Notes under the pieces: model-generated
The model's database searches: none
The model's input: the letters and a program-made list of their open reading frames with translations, nothing else
Told to the model about the DNA's origin: nothing
Made by a program: the position numbers and the translations under genes
Shown: positions 1-7,566 of the stretch, in pieces
How positions within the stretch are numbered: the stretch's first letter is position 1
Layout: the number at the start of each line of letters is the position of its first letter
Source: Nonomuraea indica
Lineage (GTDB): Bacteria > Actinomycetota > Actinomycetes > Streptosporangiales > Streptosporangiaceae
Assembly (NCBI RefSeq): GCF_002850745.1
Contig: NZ_KZ559478.1
Location: 111,895-175,894 of the forward strand
Direction: 5' to 3'
Length of the DNA stretch: 64,000 nt

Positions 1-885
1 GATCTTCCAGGGGGTGTACGTGGTGGCCAGGTGGCCGCTGTCGAGTGCGAGCTGGTCGATGAGGCCCTTGGCCAGCCAGGCGCCGATGCGGTCGGGGTCG
101 AGCAGCGGGTACTTGGCGGTCACCGCGGTCTTGCAGGCCTCCTCGGCCCCGCAGCCGAACACCGGCACGACCGTGTGCGCCGCCAGCTTGCGACCCGGCA
201 GCAGCTTGCGCAGCTCGGCCGTGGCCTCGGTGACGAACTTGTCCATCTCGTCGGCGTTCTGGAACGTCTGGCCGACGCCGAGCTGCCGGGCGAACCGCAC
301 GCCCACGACGCCCTCCTGCGCGGCGACGGCGGCGACCTTCCTGGCCGCCTCGGGCAGCTTGCCCGCCTTCCAGTCGTCGGAGAGCTCGGTGTCCACCCAG
401 ACGCGCAGGCCGGCGGCGGCCGCGGTCTTCACGGCCTGCCCGGCGGCCGTCTTCTCCGCCTCCGACACCTGGGCCTGGGTGAGGCCGTGCGGGTTGACGT
501 AGCAATCCTCGCCGGCGGCGCACTCGGGCGTGCCGCCGTCCTCGGCGCCCTCGACGTCGGGCTCGCCGACGTCGTGCAGCTCGCCGTCACCGTCGCCGGG
601 GCCGGGGGCGGCGGGAGTGCACTCGTTGCCGTCCTCGGCGCAGTCGATGAGGATCGGCGGGATCGGGGCGGCCGCCTCCATGTTCTCGCCGTCGTTCTGC
701 ATCCAGAACTGGACGGCGTTCAGCGCCTCCTCGGGCGTGTTCAGCCAGCGGCAGGTCACGTACGACGGAGTGCCGGCGGGAAGCTCGTCGTTGCAGCTCC
801 GCGGATCGTCCTGAGCCGAGGCGGGGGCGGCGATGCCGAGCAGGGAAAGGGTCACGCCTAGGACGAAGATCTGCCGCAGTCGCAT
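1..885 (-). CDS. secreted protein of unknown function (C-terminus beyond window)
   Basis: The frame is open from an ATG at 885 to the window edge, giving 295 residues with no stop, so the gene is partial at its 3' end. It begins with a clear signal peptide (MRLRQIF, hydrophobic core, cleavage likely after APASA near residue 25). A Cys-containing segment, an acidic Gly/Asp/Glu-rich linker around residues 95-118 and an alpha/beta-looking region with several further Cys follow. This suggests an exported, possibly disulfide-bonded protein. I do not recognise a family. It is divergent from the MFS gene at 1107 and shares with it a 221-base intergenic region that holds repeated motifs. The reading frame is supported by the signal peptide and by GC-rich third codon positions; the function is unknown. 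Confidence 0.72.
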   Translation of the reverse strand, partial: MRLRQIFVLGVTLSLLGIAAPASAQDDPRSCNDELPAGTPSYVTCRWLNTPEEALNAVQFWMQNDGENMEAAAPIPPILIDCAEDGNECTPAAPGPGDGDGELHDVGEPDVEGAEDGGTPECAAGEDCYVNPHGLTQAQVSEAEKTAAGQAVKTAAAAGLRVWVDTELSDDWKAGKLPEAARKVAAVAAQEGVVGVRFARQLGVGQTFQNADEMDKFVTEATAELRKLLPGRKLAAHTVVPVFGCGAEEACKTAVTAKYPLLDPDRIGAWLAKGLIDQLALDSGHLATTYTPWKI

Positions 886-928
886 CGGGCGCCTTACTTC
901 GAGGGGGTGATCGTCGGGCATTTAGCAC

Positions 929-1043
929 AATATCCGGACGATCAGTGCTGTTCAATGAAATCGAAGGCTTTGGTCAGGTCGCTCTGACCCGCAGTGGGCG
1001 GGGCTGTCACCCCGGATATTCCGACGGCCGTCCCCGGATATTC
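929..1043. promoter_or_regulatory. divergent intergenic region with three CCGGATATT motifs
   Basis: CCCCGGATATTC occurs at 1010-1021 and again at 1032-1043, 22 bases apart or about two helical turns. AATATCCGG, the same 9-mer inverted, lies at 929-937. The region also holds the inverted repeat TGATCGTC/GACGATCA (908-915 and 937-944) and a small GGTCAG/CTGACC hairpin (972-989). This is what a shared operator between the divergent genes would look like; the regulator is not identifiable here. Confidence 0.45.
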
Positions 1044-1106
1044 AGGCGACAATCGCGCACCGTACCGGCAGAATGAGCCCGTTTGGCGGGTTCAGGGGGT
1101 TGCTCG

Positions 1107-2366
1107 GTGCATGGTTTTCTGCGCGATGTCGGGCTGTTGCGGGATCGGCGGTTCGCGCTGCTGCTCGCGGCTCGGACGATCTCGGTCCTGGGCACCGCGT
1201 TCGCGCCGGTGGCGCTCGCGTTCGGCATCCTCGACCTGCCCGGCGCCGACGCCACCACGCTCTCGGTCGTGCTCACCGCCGAGGCGCTGCCGATGGTGCT
1301 GTTCATGCTGGTCGGCGGGGTGATCGCGGACCGGTTCCCGCGGCACCGGGTGATGACGGTGAGCGAGCTGGTCAACGCGCTCGCCTTCGCCGCGCTCGGC
1401 ACGATGCTGCTCACCGGATGGACCCCGCTGCCGGTCATGGCCGCGGCCGCGGCCGTCAGCGGCCTCGGCATGGCGGTGATGTACCCGGCGCTGACCGGCA
1501 TCATCCCCGAGGTGGTGCCGGCCGACCGGTTGCAGACCGGCAACGCGCTGCTCGGCCTCGGCGCCAACAGCTCGCGGGTGGCCGGGGCGGTGCTGGGCGG
1601 GGCCACGGTGATCCTGGTGGGCGGCGGATGGGCGCTGGTGGCCAGCGCCGCGATGTTCGCGGTCGCCGGGGTGCTGATCGCGGCGCTGCGGCTGACCCGG
1701 GCGGAGCGACCCGCCGCCGAGCGGCACTCGGTGCTGGGCGACCTGCGCGAGGGCTGGCGGGAGTTCTCCTCGCGGCAGTGGATCTGGGTGGTGGTCGCCC
1801 AGTTCTCCATCATGGTGATGGCCATCCAGGCCGGTCACGGGGTGCTCGGGCCCCTCATCGCCAAGGAGAGCCTGGGCGGGGCGCCGGCCTGGTCGGCGTT
1901 CCTGGCCGGCGAGGCCGTCGGCACGATGGCCGGGGTGATCGTGTCGCTGCGCGTGCGACCCGCCCGCCCGATCTTCGTCGCGGTGCTGCTGTGCCTGCCC
2001 TCCGCGCTGCCGTACCTGCTGCTCGGCCTGGCGGCGCCGCTGTGGGCGATCGTGGCGGCGGCGTTCGTGCTGGGCGTCTGCTTCGACGTCTTCGGCGTGC
2101 TGTGGCAGACGACCATGCAGCGGGAGGTGCCGGCGGAGTCGCTGTCGCGGGTCAGCTCGTACGACGCGCTGGGGTCGCTGATGTTCGGGCCGATCGGGCT
2201 CATGCTGGCCGGGCCGGTGGCGCAGCTCGCGGGCACCCGGACGGCGCTGCTCGGCTGCGGCGTCCTCGTCGTCGTGTCCACGTTGGCGGCGCTGCTGTCC
2301 CCAGGGGTGCGCAACCTGCGCGCTCCCGTGGCTGCCTCCCCCGCGTCCGCGCCCGCGTCAGGCTGA
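1107..2366 (+). CDS. MFS transporter, drug-efflux type
   Basis: A 419-residue integral membrane protein with about 12 hydrophobic segments. It opens with the RDRRFALLLAARTISVLGTAF pattern of the MFS_3/EntS-type exporters and carries the loop 2-3 motif GGVIADRFPRHRVM (standard G-x-x-x-D-R-x-G/P-R). It is probably a proton-driven exporter; the substrate cannot be told. I chose GTG 1107 because AGGGGG at 1094-1099 is correctly spaced, although the frame is open upstream. Its 3' end overlaps the convergent membrane gene by 9 bases. Confidence 0.85.
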   Translation: MHGFLRDVGLLRDRRFALLLAARTISVLGTAFAPVALAFGILDLPGADATTLSVVLTAEALPMVLFMLVGGVIADRFPRHRVMTVSELVNALAFAALGTMLLTGWTPLPVMAAAAAVSGLGMAVMYPALTGIIPEVVPADRLQTGNALLGLGANSSRVAGAVLGGATVILVGGGWALVASAAMFAVAGVLIAALRLTRAERPAAERHSVLGDLREGWREFSSRQWIWVVVAQFSIMVMAIQAGHGVLGPLIAKESLGGAPAWSAFLAGEAVGTMAGVIVSLRVRPARPIFVAVLLCLPSALPYLLLGLAAPLWAIVAAAFVLGVCFDVFGVLWQTTMQREVPAESLSRVSSYDALGSLMFGPIGLMLAGPVAQLAGTRTALLGCGVLVVVSTLAALLSPGVRNLRAPVAASPASAPASG

Positions 2367-2849
2367 CGCGCCCAGCGCGGCCCGGTCGCGGAAGTAGGCG
2401 TTGGACCGCGGCTGGAACATCAGCGTCACCGCGCCCAGCACGGCCAGCAGGTGCAGCGACCGGCTGGCCATGAACACCAGGTCCACGACCCCCGCCTCGG
2501 CCAGCGCCGCCGCCACCGACCCTCCGTCGAGCAGCCACCGGGCCGGCTCGACCACCAGCGACAGCGTGCCGAACACGCCCAGGGTGACGGCGAGCGTCCA
2601 GCGCGCCCAGCCGGCGCCGGCCCGCATCCGCAGCGCCAGCAGGACGGCCGCGGTGAAGACGGCCAGGCGGAAGGCGATGCCGGGCAGCAGCCCGCCGAGG
2701 GCGGCGCCGTCGGCCAGCGCCCCCGTCACCATCAGCGTGGCCTCGAACGCGCCTGCCGCCACGGCGAACAGCCACAGCATGGCGGCGGTGCGCACGACGG
2801 GCGGCGGGTCCGCCTGGGCGGTGGCGGCGGAGGGGGCGTGCGTGATCAT
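2358..2849 (-). CDS. small four-TM membrane protein, unknown function
   Basis: 163 residues with four predicted membrane helices (about residues 24-45, 55-75, 85-105 and 120-145) and a short hydrophilic N-terminus. The loops contain conserved-looking Trp/Arg residues (GAGWARWTLAVTLGVF), typical of small actinobacterial integral membrane proteins. No catalytic motif is seen and the family is not recognised. It is convergent with the MFS gene (9-base overlap) and lies 99 bases downstream of the amine oxidase, which runs on the same strand, so it could be its own unit. Confidence 0.7.
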   Translation of the reverse strand: MITHAPSAATAQADPPPVVRTAAMLWLFAVAAGAFEATLMVTGALADGAALGGLLPGIAFRLAVFTAAVLLALRMRAGAGWARWTLAVTLGVFGTLSLVVEPARWLLDGGSVAAALAEAGVVDLVFMASRSLHLLAVLGAVTLMFQPRSNAYFRDRAALGASA

Positions 2850-2948
2850 GGCGGGCTCCCGGTGAGTCGGTCGGCTACGGCAGAAGTCTGCGCCGATCAG
2901 CCCGCCAGGACATGCCCGCCGTCCCCCGGATGCCCGGTGAGGCAGGCC

Positions 2949-4076
2949 CTACCGGACCTCTCCGCTCGTCCGCAGCCCCCGTGACGGCAGCCGCTCGTGC
3001 CGCCCGAAGCGGGCCTCCGGCTGGTGCTCGCCGTCGAGCACCCCCGCCACGTACGCGGCGAGCTCCGGGGCGTGCTTGAAGCCGTGCCCGGAGTCGCCGC
3101 CGAGCAGCCACACGCCGGGCGAGGCCTCCGCGATGATCCACTCGGCGTCGGGGGTAAGCGGATACTGGCAGACCTGGCTGAACAGCACCGGAGCCGTCGC
3201 CAGCGAGGGGAACCGGCGCCGCAGGTAAGCCCTGATCCGCTCCACGCTCTCGGCGTCGACGACGCGCTCGCCGTGCTCCGGCTCGTACGGCCGGCCCTCG
3301 GCGTCGGAGGTGGCCTTCGCGCCGGCCCCGTCCACGTCGCCGTGCCCGTAGGCGGAGGCCCCGTAGTCGACCCAGGCGGGCGTGCCCGGCGTGGTCCAGG
3401 CGGCGGGCACGGCGAAGTGCAGCGTGTCCTGCTTGGTCACGGTCAGCGGCAGGTCGAACAGCTCGGGCAGCCACGCGCCGCACGCCCACACCACCCGGTC
3501 GGCCCGCAGCACCTCACCGCCGACGTCCACCGCGCACCCGTACGGCGCGTCCGCTCCCGGCACGGGCACGGCGCGGGCCCGCACCAGCCTGACCCCGGCC
3601 GCGACCGCGAGCCGGGCGGTCACCTGGGTGGCCCGCCGGGCGCGGAGCACTCCGGCGTGCGGCTCCCAGAGCAGGAAGCTGAGGTCGTCGCCCCGGAACT
3701 CGGGGAAGAAGCGGGCGCCGTCGGCCGGGTCCAGCACCTCGCACGGGATGTCCAGGTTCTTCAGCACCCGGGCGCTGTCGCTCTCCCAGCCGTCCGGCGT
3801 GCCGGCGAACCACATCATGCCCGCCTCGTGGTACAGCTCCTCGCCGGCCCGTTCGCCCAGCCGCCGCCAGCCCTCCCGCGCCCGCCACGCCATCCGCGCG
3901 TACCAGTCGTCGGCGCCGTGGGAGCAGCGCAGCAGCCGGGTCTCCCCCGCGCTGGCCTGCCGGACGTGGCCGGGCTGGTGCCGCTCGACCAGCGTGACCT
4001 GCCAGCCGGTGTCCGCCAGCCGCAACGCCAGCGACGATCCCCAGATGCCCGCTCCGACCACAATGACCGATTTCAT
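2949..4076 (-). CDS. FAD-dependent amine oxidase of the sarcosine / N-methyltryptophan oxidase family
   Basis: A 375-residue DAO-fold flavoenzyme of the MSOX/MTOX type, which oxidises a secondary amine or N-methyl amino acid and releases hydrogen peroxide. The dinucleotide site VVGAGIWGSSLALRLA is at the N-terminus, followed by VERHQPGH and GETRLLRCSH. The covalent-flavin region VCQYPLTPDAEW contains Cys at about position 303, aligning with the FAD-linked Cys of monomeric sarcosine oxidase. GHGFKHAP near the C-terminus is also typical. I chose ATG 4076, directly before MKSVIVVGAG, over an upstream in-frame start that would add 12 unlikely residues. The substrate is not decidable from sequence. 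Confidence 0.85.
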   Translation of the reverse strand: MKSVIVVGAGIWGSSLALRLADTGWQVTLVERHQPGHVRQASAGETRLLRCSHGADDWYARMAWRAREGWRRLGERAGEELYHEAGMMWFAGTPDGWESDSARVLKNLDIPCEVLDPADGARFFPEFRGDDLSFLLWEPHAGVLRARRATQVTARLAVAAGVRLVRARAVPVPGADAPYGCAVDVGGEVLRADRVVWACGAWLPELFDLPLTVTKQDTLHFAVPAAWTTPGTPAWVDYGASAYGHGDVDGAGAKATSDAEGRPYEPEHGERVVDAESVERIRAYLRRRFPSLATAPVLFSQVCQYPLTPDAEWIIAEASPGVWLLGGDSGHGFKHAPELAAYVAGVLDGEHQPEARFGRHERLPSRGLRTSGEVR

Positions 4077-4115
4077 GGGTCCAAGGTGACCGTAACCCGC
4101 CCCCTGCCGCAAGGG

Positions 4116-4826
4116 TCAGGCGATGAACAGCGTCACCACCACGCCCGAGCAGTTGCCCGCCACGCAGATGCGCACCGGCACCCGGGACACGCCCGTGGCG
4201 GCCGGGATGCCGCCGACCTGGCCGTCGGGGCCGATGGAGACGCCGCGGGGCAGCGTGCGCGCGTTCGTCACGGTGAACGTGGGCGGCACGCCGGCCGGGC
4301 CGCCCTCGACGCCGATGTGGCCGTCGAGCCGCACCCCCACCCGCCCGGGGAAGGTGAGCTGGCGGGGCCGCCAGCTCACGTAGTCGTAGACCAGCAGCGT
4401 GACGGGCTGCTCGACGCACTTGGCGCTGTCGCACAGCCGGACCGGCTCGGTGAAGGATCCGGGGATCCGGGGCTTGCCGCGCAGGTTGCCCTGCCCGTCG
4501 AGCTCAACGCCGGGTGCCAGCCGGGTGGGCTCGATGGCGACGTCGTCCTCGTACGGCAGGAGGCGGTCCTTCACCTCGATGCCCACGGTGACGTAGAAGG
4601 TGTCGACCACCACGTGCGCGGGCGGCGGCTCCGGCTCGTCGTCCGCCGCCCGCGGCTCGCGCAGGCTGGTCTCGCCGGACACGTGGATGCCCGCATCACC
4701 CGCCACGTGGACGCCGGACAGGTCGGCTCGGGCCTCGCGGGCGTGTCCGGACATCTGCTCCCGGACGGGGGGCAGCACGGGAATCATGGCGCACACGACC
4801 AGCGCGGCGATCAGGAGTGTCCGCAT
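4116..4826 (-). CDS. secreted protein with two putative-Ig (He_PIG-like) repeats
   Basis: 236 residues. An N-terminal hydrophobic segment (MRTLLIAALVVCAMIPVLPP) looks like a signal peptide or anchor. After a hydrophilic linker come two tandem modules with the putative-Ig signature: LAPGVELDGQGNLRGKP...RLCDSAKC around residues 105-145 and LPRGVSIGPDGQVGGIPA...RICVAGNC around 190-230. Each ends in a Cys pair that could form a disulfide. Such modules are usually adhesive or structural in exported proteins. The gene is divergent from the IclR regulator with an 84-base gap and ends 39 bases before the amine oxidase start, so the two may be cotranscribed. The function is unknown. Confidence 0.72.
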   Translation of the reverse strand: MRTLLIAALVVCAMIPVLPPVREQMSGHAREARADLSGVHVAGDAGIHVSGETSLREPRAADDEPEPPPAHVVVDTFYVTVGIEVKDRLLPYEDDVAIEPTRLAPGVELDGQGNLRGKPRIPGSFTEPVRLCDSAKCVEQPVTLLVYDYVSWRPRQLTFPGRVGVRLDGHIGVEGGPAGVPPTFTVTNARTLPRGVSIGPDGQVGGIPAATGVSRVPVRICVAGNCSGVVVTLFIA

Positions 4827-4898
4827 CCATACCCCTCGGTCGAACCTCCCAGCTACGTACCCTCATCGCCGCGGAGGGTCACCTCGGGTGCACCCATA

Positions 4899-4904
4899 GA
4901 TAAT
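4899..4904 (+). promoter_or_regulatory. -10 box GATAAT of the IclR gene, leaderless arrangement
   Basis: TAGATAAT at 4897-4904 is followed by only six bases before ATG 4911, and no Shine-Dalgarno precedes that ATG. Together this suggests transcription starts at or next to the A of the start codon. No convincing -35 box is visible. Confidence 0.4.
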
Positions 4905-4910
4905 CGATGC

Positions 4911-5540
4911 ATGACGGCCGAATCCGCCCAGACGCTGGAGCGCGGGCTCCGCCTGCTGAGACTGCTCGCCGACGGCAAGGGCGGGCGCACCCCGACCGAG
5001 CTGAGCAGCGAGCTGTCGCTGAGCCGGCCGGTGGTCTACCGGCTGCTGACCACGTTGACGAGCGAGGGGTTCGCCCGGCGGGACGCCGAGGGGCGGGTGC
5101 ACCTCGGGTTCGGGGTGCTGGTGCTGGCGCAGGCCGTGCAGCCGCTGCTGCGCGCGGCCGCGCTGCCCGTGCTGCGCCGGCTGGCCGAGCAGGTGGGGGC
5201 GACCGCGCACCTGACCGTGGCGGAGGGCGACGACGGGCTGGCCGTGGCGGTGGTCGAGCCGACGTGGACGCACATGCACGTCGCCTACCGGGAGGGCTCG
5301 CGCCATCCACTGGCCAGGGGCGCGGCCGGGCGGGCGATCCTGGCGCTGCGTGACGGCCGGACGGACTATCTCGTGACGGAGGGGCAGTTGCAGGAGGGAG
5401 CCCGGGGCATCGCCGCTCCGGTGGCCGGGCTGCCGTGGCTGGAGGCGTCGGTGGGGGTGGTGACGTTCGGTCCGCTCGACGAGACGGCGGGCCCGCGCGT
5501 GGTGGAGGCGGCCGAGCAGCTGACCGCCGCGCTGGGTTGA
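4911..5540 (+). CDS. IclR-family transcriptional regulator of the homogentisate operon
   Basis: 209 residues. An N-terminal winged helix (TLERGLRLLRLLADGKGGRT, then SLSRPVVYRLLTTLTSEGF as the recognition region) is followed by an effector domain with LRRLAEQVGATAHLTVAEGD and HPLARGAAGRAILAL, both typical of IclR. The family usually has about 250 residues, so the effector domain is shorter here. The gene sits 80 bases upstream of the homogentisate dioxygenase gene in the same direction. A dyad rich in GGAC/GTCC between them is a candidate operator. By analogy with Pseudomonas HmgR it probably represses the operon until homogentisate is present; that is inference. Confidence 0.87.
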   Translation: MTAESAQTLERGLRLLRLLADGKGGRTPTELSSELSLSRPVVYRLLTTLTSEGFARRDAEGRVHLGFGVLVLAQAVQPLLRAAALPVLRRLAEQVGATAHLTVAEGDDGLAVAVVEPTWTHMHVAYREGSRHPLARGAAGRAILALRDGRTDYLVTEGQLQEGARGIAAPVAGLPWLEASVGVVTFGPLDETAGPRVVEAAEQLTAALG

Positions 5541-5578
5541 CAGGGAACACCTGATGGACGACGGTATTCCCATATAGA

Positions 5579-5603
5579 GGACACTAGCGTCCGATAAGCG
5601 GAC
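5579..5603. promoter_or_regulatory. overlapping inverted repeats, candidate IclR operator
   Basis: GGACACTAGCGTCC (5579-5592) is a 14-base near-palindrome. It shares GTCC with GTCCG-ATAAG-CGGAC (5589-5603), a perfect 5+5 inverted repeat. GGACACT also recurs as a direct repeat (5579-5585 and 5600-5606). The site ends 7 bases before GGGAGG (5611-5616), the ribosome binding site of the dioxygenase gene, which suits a repressor. Confidence 0.55.
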
Positions 5604-5620
5604 ACTGCTGGGGAGGGCGG

Positions 5621-6790
5621 ATGCCGTACTACCGCGTCGTGGGCGAGGTGCCCCGCAAGCGCCACGTCCAGTTCAGGCGACCCGACGGCGGGCTGTACGC
5701 CGAGGAGCTGATGGGCGAGGAGGGCTTCTCGTCCGACGCCTCCCTGCTGTACCACCGCCACCTCCCGACCGCGATCGTCAAGGCCGAGGCCGTCGCCCCG
5801 GCCGCCGAGACGCGTCTGGAGCCCAACGTGCCGCTCTCCCCGCGGCACTTCCGCACCCAGGACCTGCGCAGCGCCGGCGACCTGGTGTCCGGCCGCATGC
5901 CGCTGGCCGGCAACGGCGACGTCCGGTTGTCGTACGCCACCACCGACCGGCCCAGCGAGCTCTACCGCAACTCGATGGGCGACGAGTGCGTCTACGTCCA
6001 GAGCGGGCGGGCCAGGTTCGAGTCCACGTACGGCGTGATCGAGGCGGGCCCCGGCGACTACGTCGTCATCCCCACCGGCACCATCCACCGCTGGGTGCCC
6101 GACGCGCCGGTCAACGCGCTCGTCATCGAGGCCGCCGGGCACATCCGGCCGCCCAAGCGCTACCTGTCGCAGTACGGCCAGTTCCTGGAGCACGCCCCCT
6201 ACTGCGAGCGCGACCTGCGGGCGCCCGCCGAGCCGTTCACCGTGGAGGGCGAGGAGGTGCCGGTGCTGGTGCGCACCCGTGGCGGGCTGACCCGGCTCGT
6301 CTACCGCAACCATCCGTTCGACGTGGTCGGCTGGGACGGCTGCCTCTACCCGTACGCCTTCAACATCGAGGACTTCGAGCCGATCGTGAAGAAGACGCAC
6401 GCGCCGCCGCCCGTCCACCAGACGTTCGAGGGCCCCGGCTTCGTCGTCTGCTCGTTCTGCCCGCGCCCGCTGGACTTCCACCCCGACTCGGTGCCGATCC
6501 CCTACAACCACCACAACGTCGACTCCGACGAGTTCATGTTCTACGTGGGCGGCGACTACTCCGCGCGCAAGGGCTCCGGCATCGACGTCGGGTCGGTCTC
6601 GCTGCACCCGGCCGGGTTCACCCACGGGCCGCAGCCCGGCGCGGTCGAGGCGGTCATCGACGCGGTCGGCCGCGGCGTCACCACGACCAGCGAGATGGCG
6701 GTGATGGTCGACACGTTCCGCCCGCTCGACCTCGGACCGGCCGCACTGGCCTGCGAGGATCCCGGTTACGCCTGGACCTGGTCACGATGA
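5621..6790 (+). CDS. hmgA: homogentisate 1,2-dioxygenase
   Basis: 389 residues, a cupin-type Fe(II) ring-cleavage enzyme converting homogentisate to maleylacetoacetate in tyrosine/phenylalanine catabolism. It starts MPYYRVVGEVPRKRHVQF. The cupin core includes GPGDYVVIPTGTIHRW, and the C-terminal part carries the metal-ligand region HNVDSDEFMFYVGGDY and SLHPAGFTHGPQPG. It is shorter than the roughly 440-residue proteobacterial and eukaryotic enzymes but fits the actinobacterial form. GGGAGG at 5611-5616 supports ATG 5621. The stop overlaps the next gene as ATGA, so the three catabolic genes are translationally coupled. Confidence 0.9.
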   Translation: MPYYRVVGEVPRKRHVQFRRPDGGLYAEELMGEEGFSSDASLLYHRHLPTAIVKAEAVAPAAETRLEPNVPLSPRHFRTQDLRSAGDLVSGRMPLAGNGDVRLSYATTDRPSELYRNSMGDECVYVQSGRARFESTYGVIEAGPGDYVVIPTGTIHRWVPDAPVNALVIEAAGHIRPPKRYLSQYGQFLEHAPYCERDLRAPAEPFTVEGEEVPVLVRTRGGLTRLVYRNHPFDVVGWDGCLYPYAFNIEDFEPIVKKTHAPPPVHQTFEGPGFVVCSFCPRPLDFHPDSVPIPYNHHNVDSDEFMFYVGGDYSARKGSGIDVGSVSLHPAGFTHGPQPGAVEAVIDAVGRGVTTTSEMAVMVDTFRPLDLGPAALACEDPGYAWTWSR

Positions 6791-7566
6791 GCGCCATCCT
6801 CTTCACCGCCCTGGTGGACGACGCGGGCCTGTTCCCGCCGACGTCCCTGCACATGGACGAAGCGCTGGCCCGCCACCGGCGCGACCAGGAGCGGGGCCAC
6901 AAGGTGCTGACCCATCGCTTCCTGTGCCCCGCCGGCCGCCTCGACGGGCTGCGCCGCGAGGACTTCGTGCCCCGGCGCATCGGCCTCATCGTGGACACGC
7001 CCGAGGTGCCGTCCTTCGACGACCTGCCGGTCGACCTGGTCGAGATGCGGCCGGCGGACGACACGCCCGTGTCGGTCGTGGCCGGGCGCCTGGCCGGGCG
7101 GCTGCCGGCCGGGGTCCGCCTGTTCGTGGAGGTGCCGGCGGGCCCGGCCCCCGGTGACGTGCCGGAGGGCGTCGGGCTCAAGGTGCGGTGCGGCGGACTG
7201 ACCGGCGACGCGTTCCCGGCTGTCGAGCACCTGGCGGCGTTCATCCGGTCGTGCGCCGACAGGGAGATCCCGTTCAAGGCCACCGCGGGACTGCACCACG
7301 CCGTACGCCACTTCGACCCGTCGCTGGGCGTCGACCGGCACGGGTTCCTCAATCTCGTGCTGGCCGTCTGCGAGGCCGTCGAGCAGCGCGACCCCGCGCC
7401 CGTGCTGCGCACCACCGACGCCCGCCGGCTGGTGCAGCACGCGCGCTCGGTGCCCGCCGACACCGCCAAGCGCGCCCGCGAACTGCTGGTGAGCTACGGC
7501 TCGTGCAGCACCACCACGCCGGTGGCCGACCTGACCGAACTCCGGCTGATCGAGGAGGACGCGTGA
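6787..7566 (+). CDS. conserved protein of unknown function inside the homogentisate operon
   Basis: 259 residues, beginning MSAILFTALVDDAGLFPP. Other striking segments are LTHRFLCPAGRLDGL, LKVRCGGLTGDAFP and IPFKATAGLHHAVRHFD, spaced like the strand-loop ends of a TIM-barrel enzyme. I do not recognise a named family. It overlaps the dioxygenase stop (ATGA) and ends inside the GTGA overlap with fumarylacetoacetase, so it is locked between the two enzymes. The pathway step between them is maleylacetoacetate isomerisation, usually done by a glutathione- or mycothiol-dependent enzyme, which is absent from the operon. This protein may replace it or have an accessory role; that is inference from position only. 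Confidence 0.75.
   Translation: MSAILFTALVDDAGLFPPTSLHMDEALARHRRDQERGHKVLTHRFLCPAGRLDGLRREDFVPRRIGLIVDTPEVPSFDDLPVDLVEMRPADDTPVSVVAGRLAGRLPAGVRLFVEVPAGPAPGDVPEGVGLKVRCGGLTGDAFPAVEHLAAFIRSCADREIPFKATAGLHHAVRHFDPSLGVDRHGFLNLVLAVCEAVEQRDPAPVLRTTDARRLVQHARSVPADTAKRARELLVSYGSCSTTTPVADLTELRLIEEDA

Noticed and set aside
2997..5540. Very long open frames opposite or out of phase with real genes (also 7494-9833 minus, 28057-30396 plus, 30048-31736 plus, 45874-49050 plus)
   Set aside because: They mirror real genes on the other strand or run through several genes. Their proteins are Arg/Gly/Pro/His-rich without motifs, as expected when GC-rich third positions remove stop codons.
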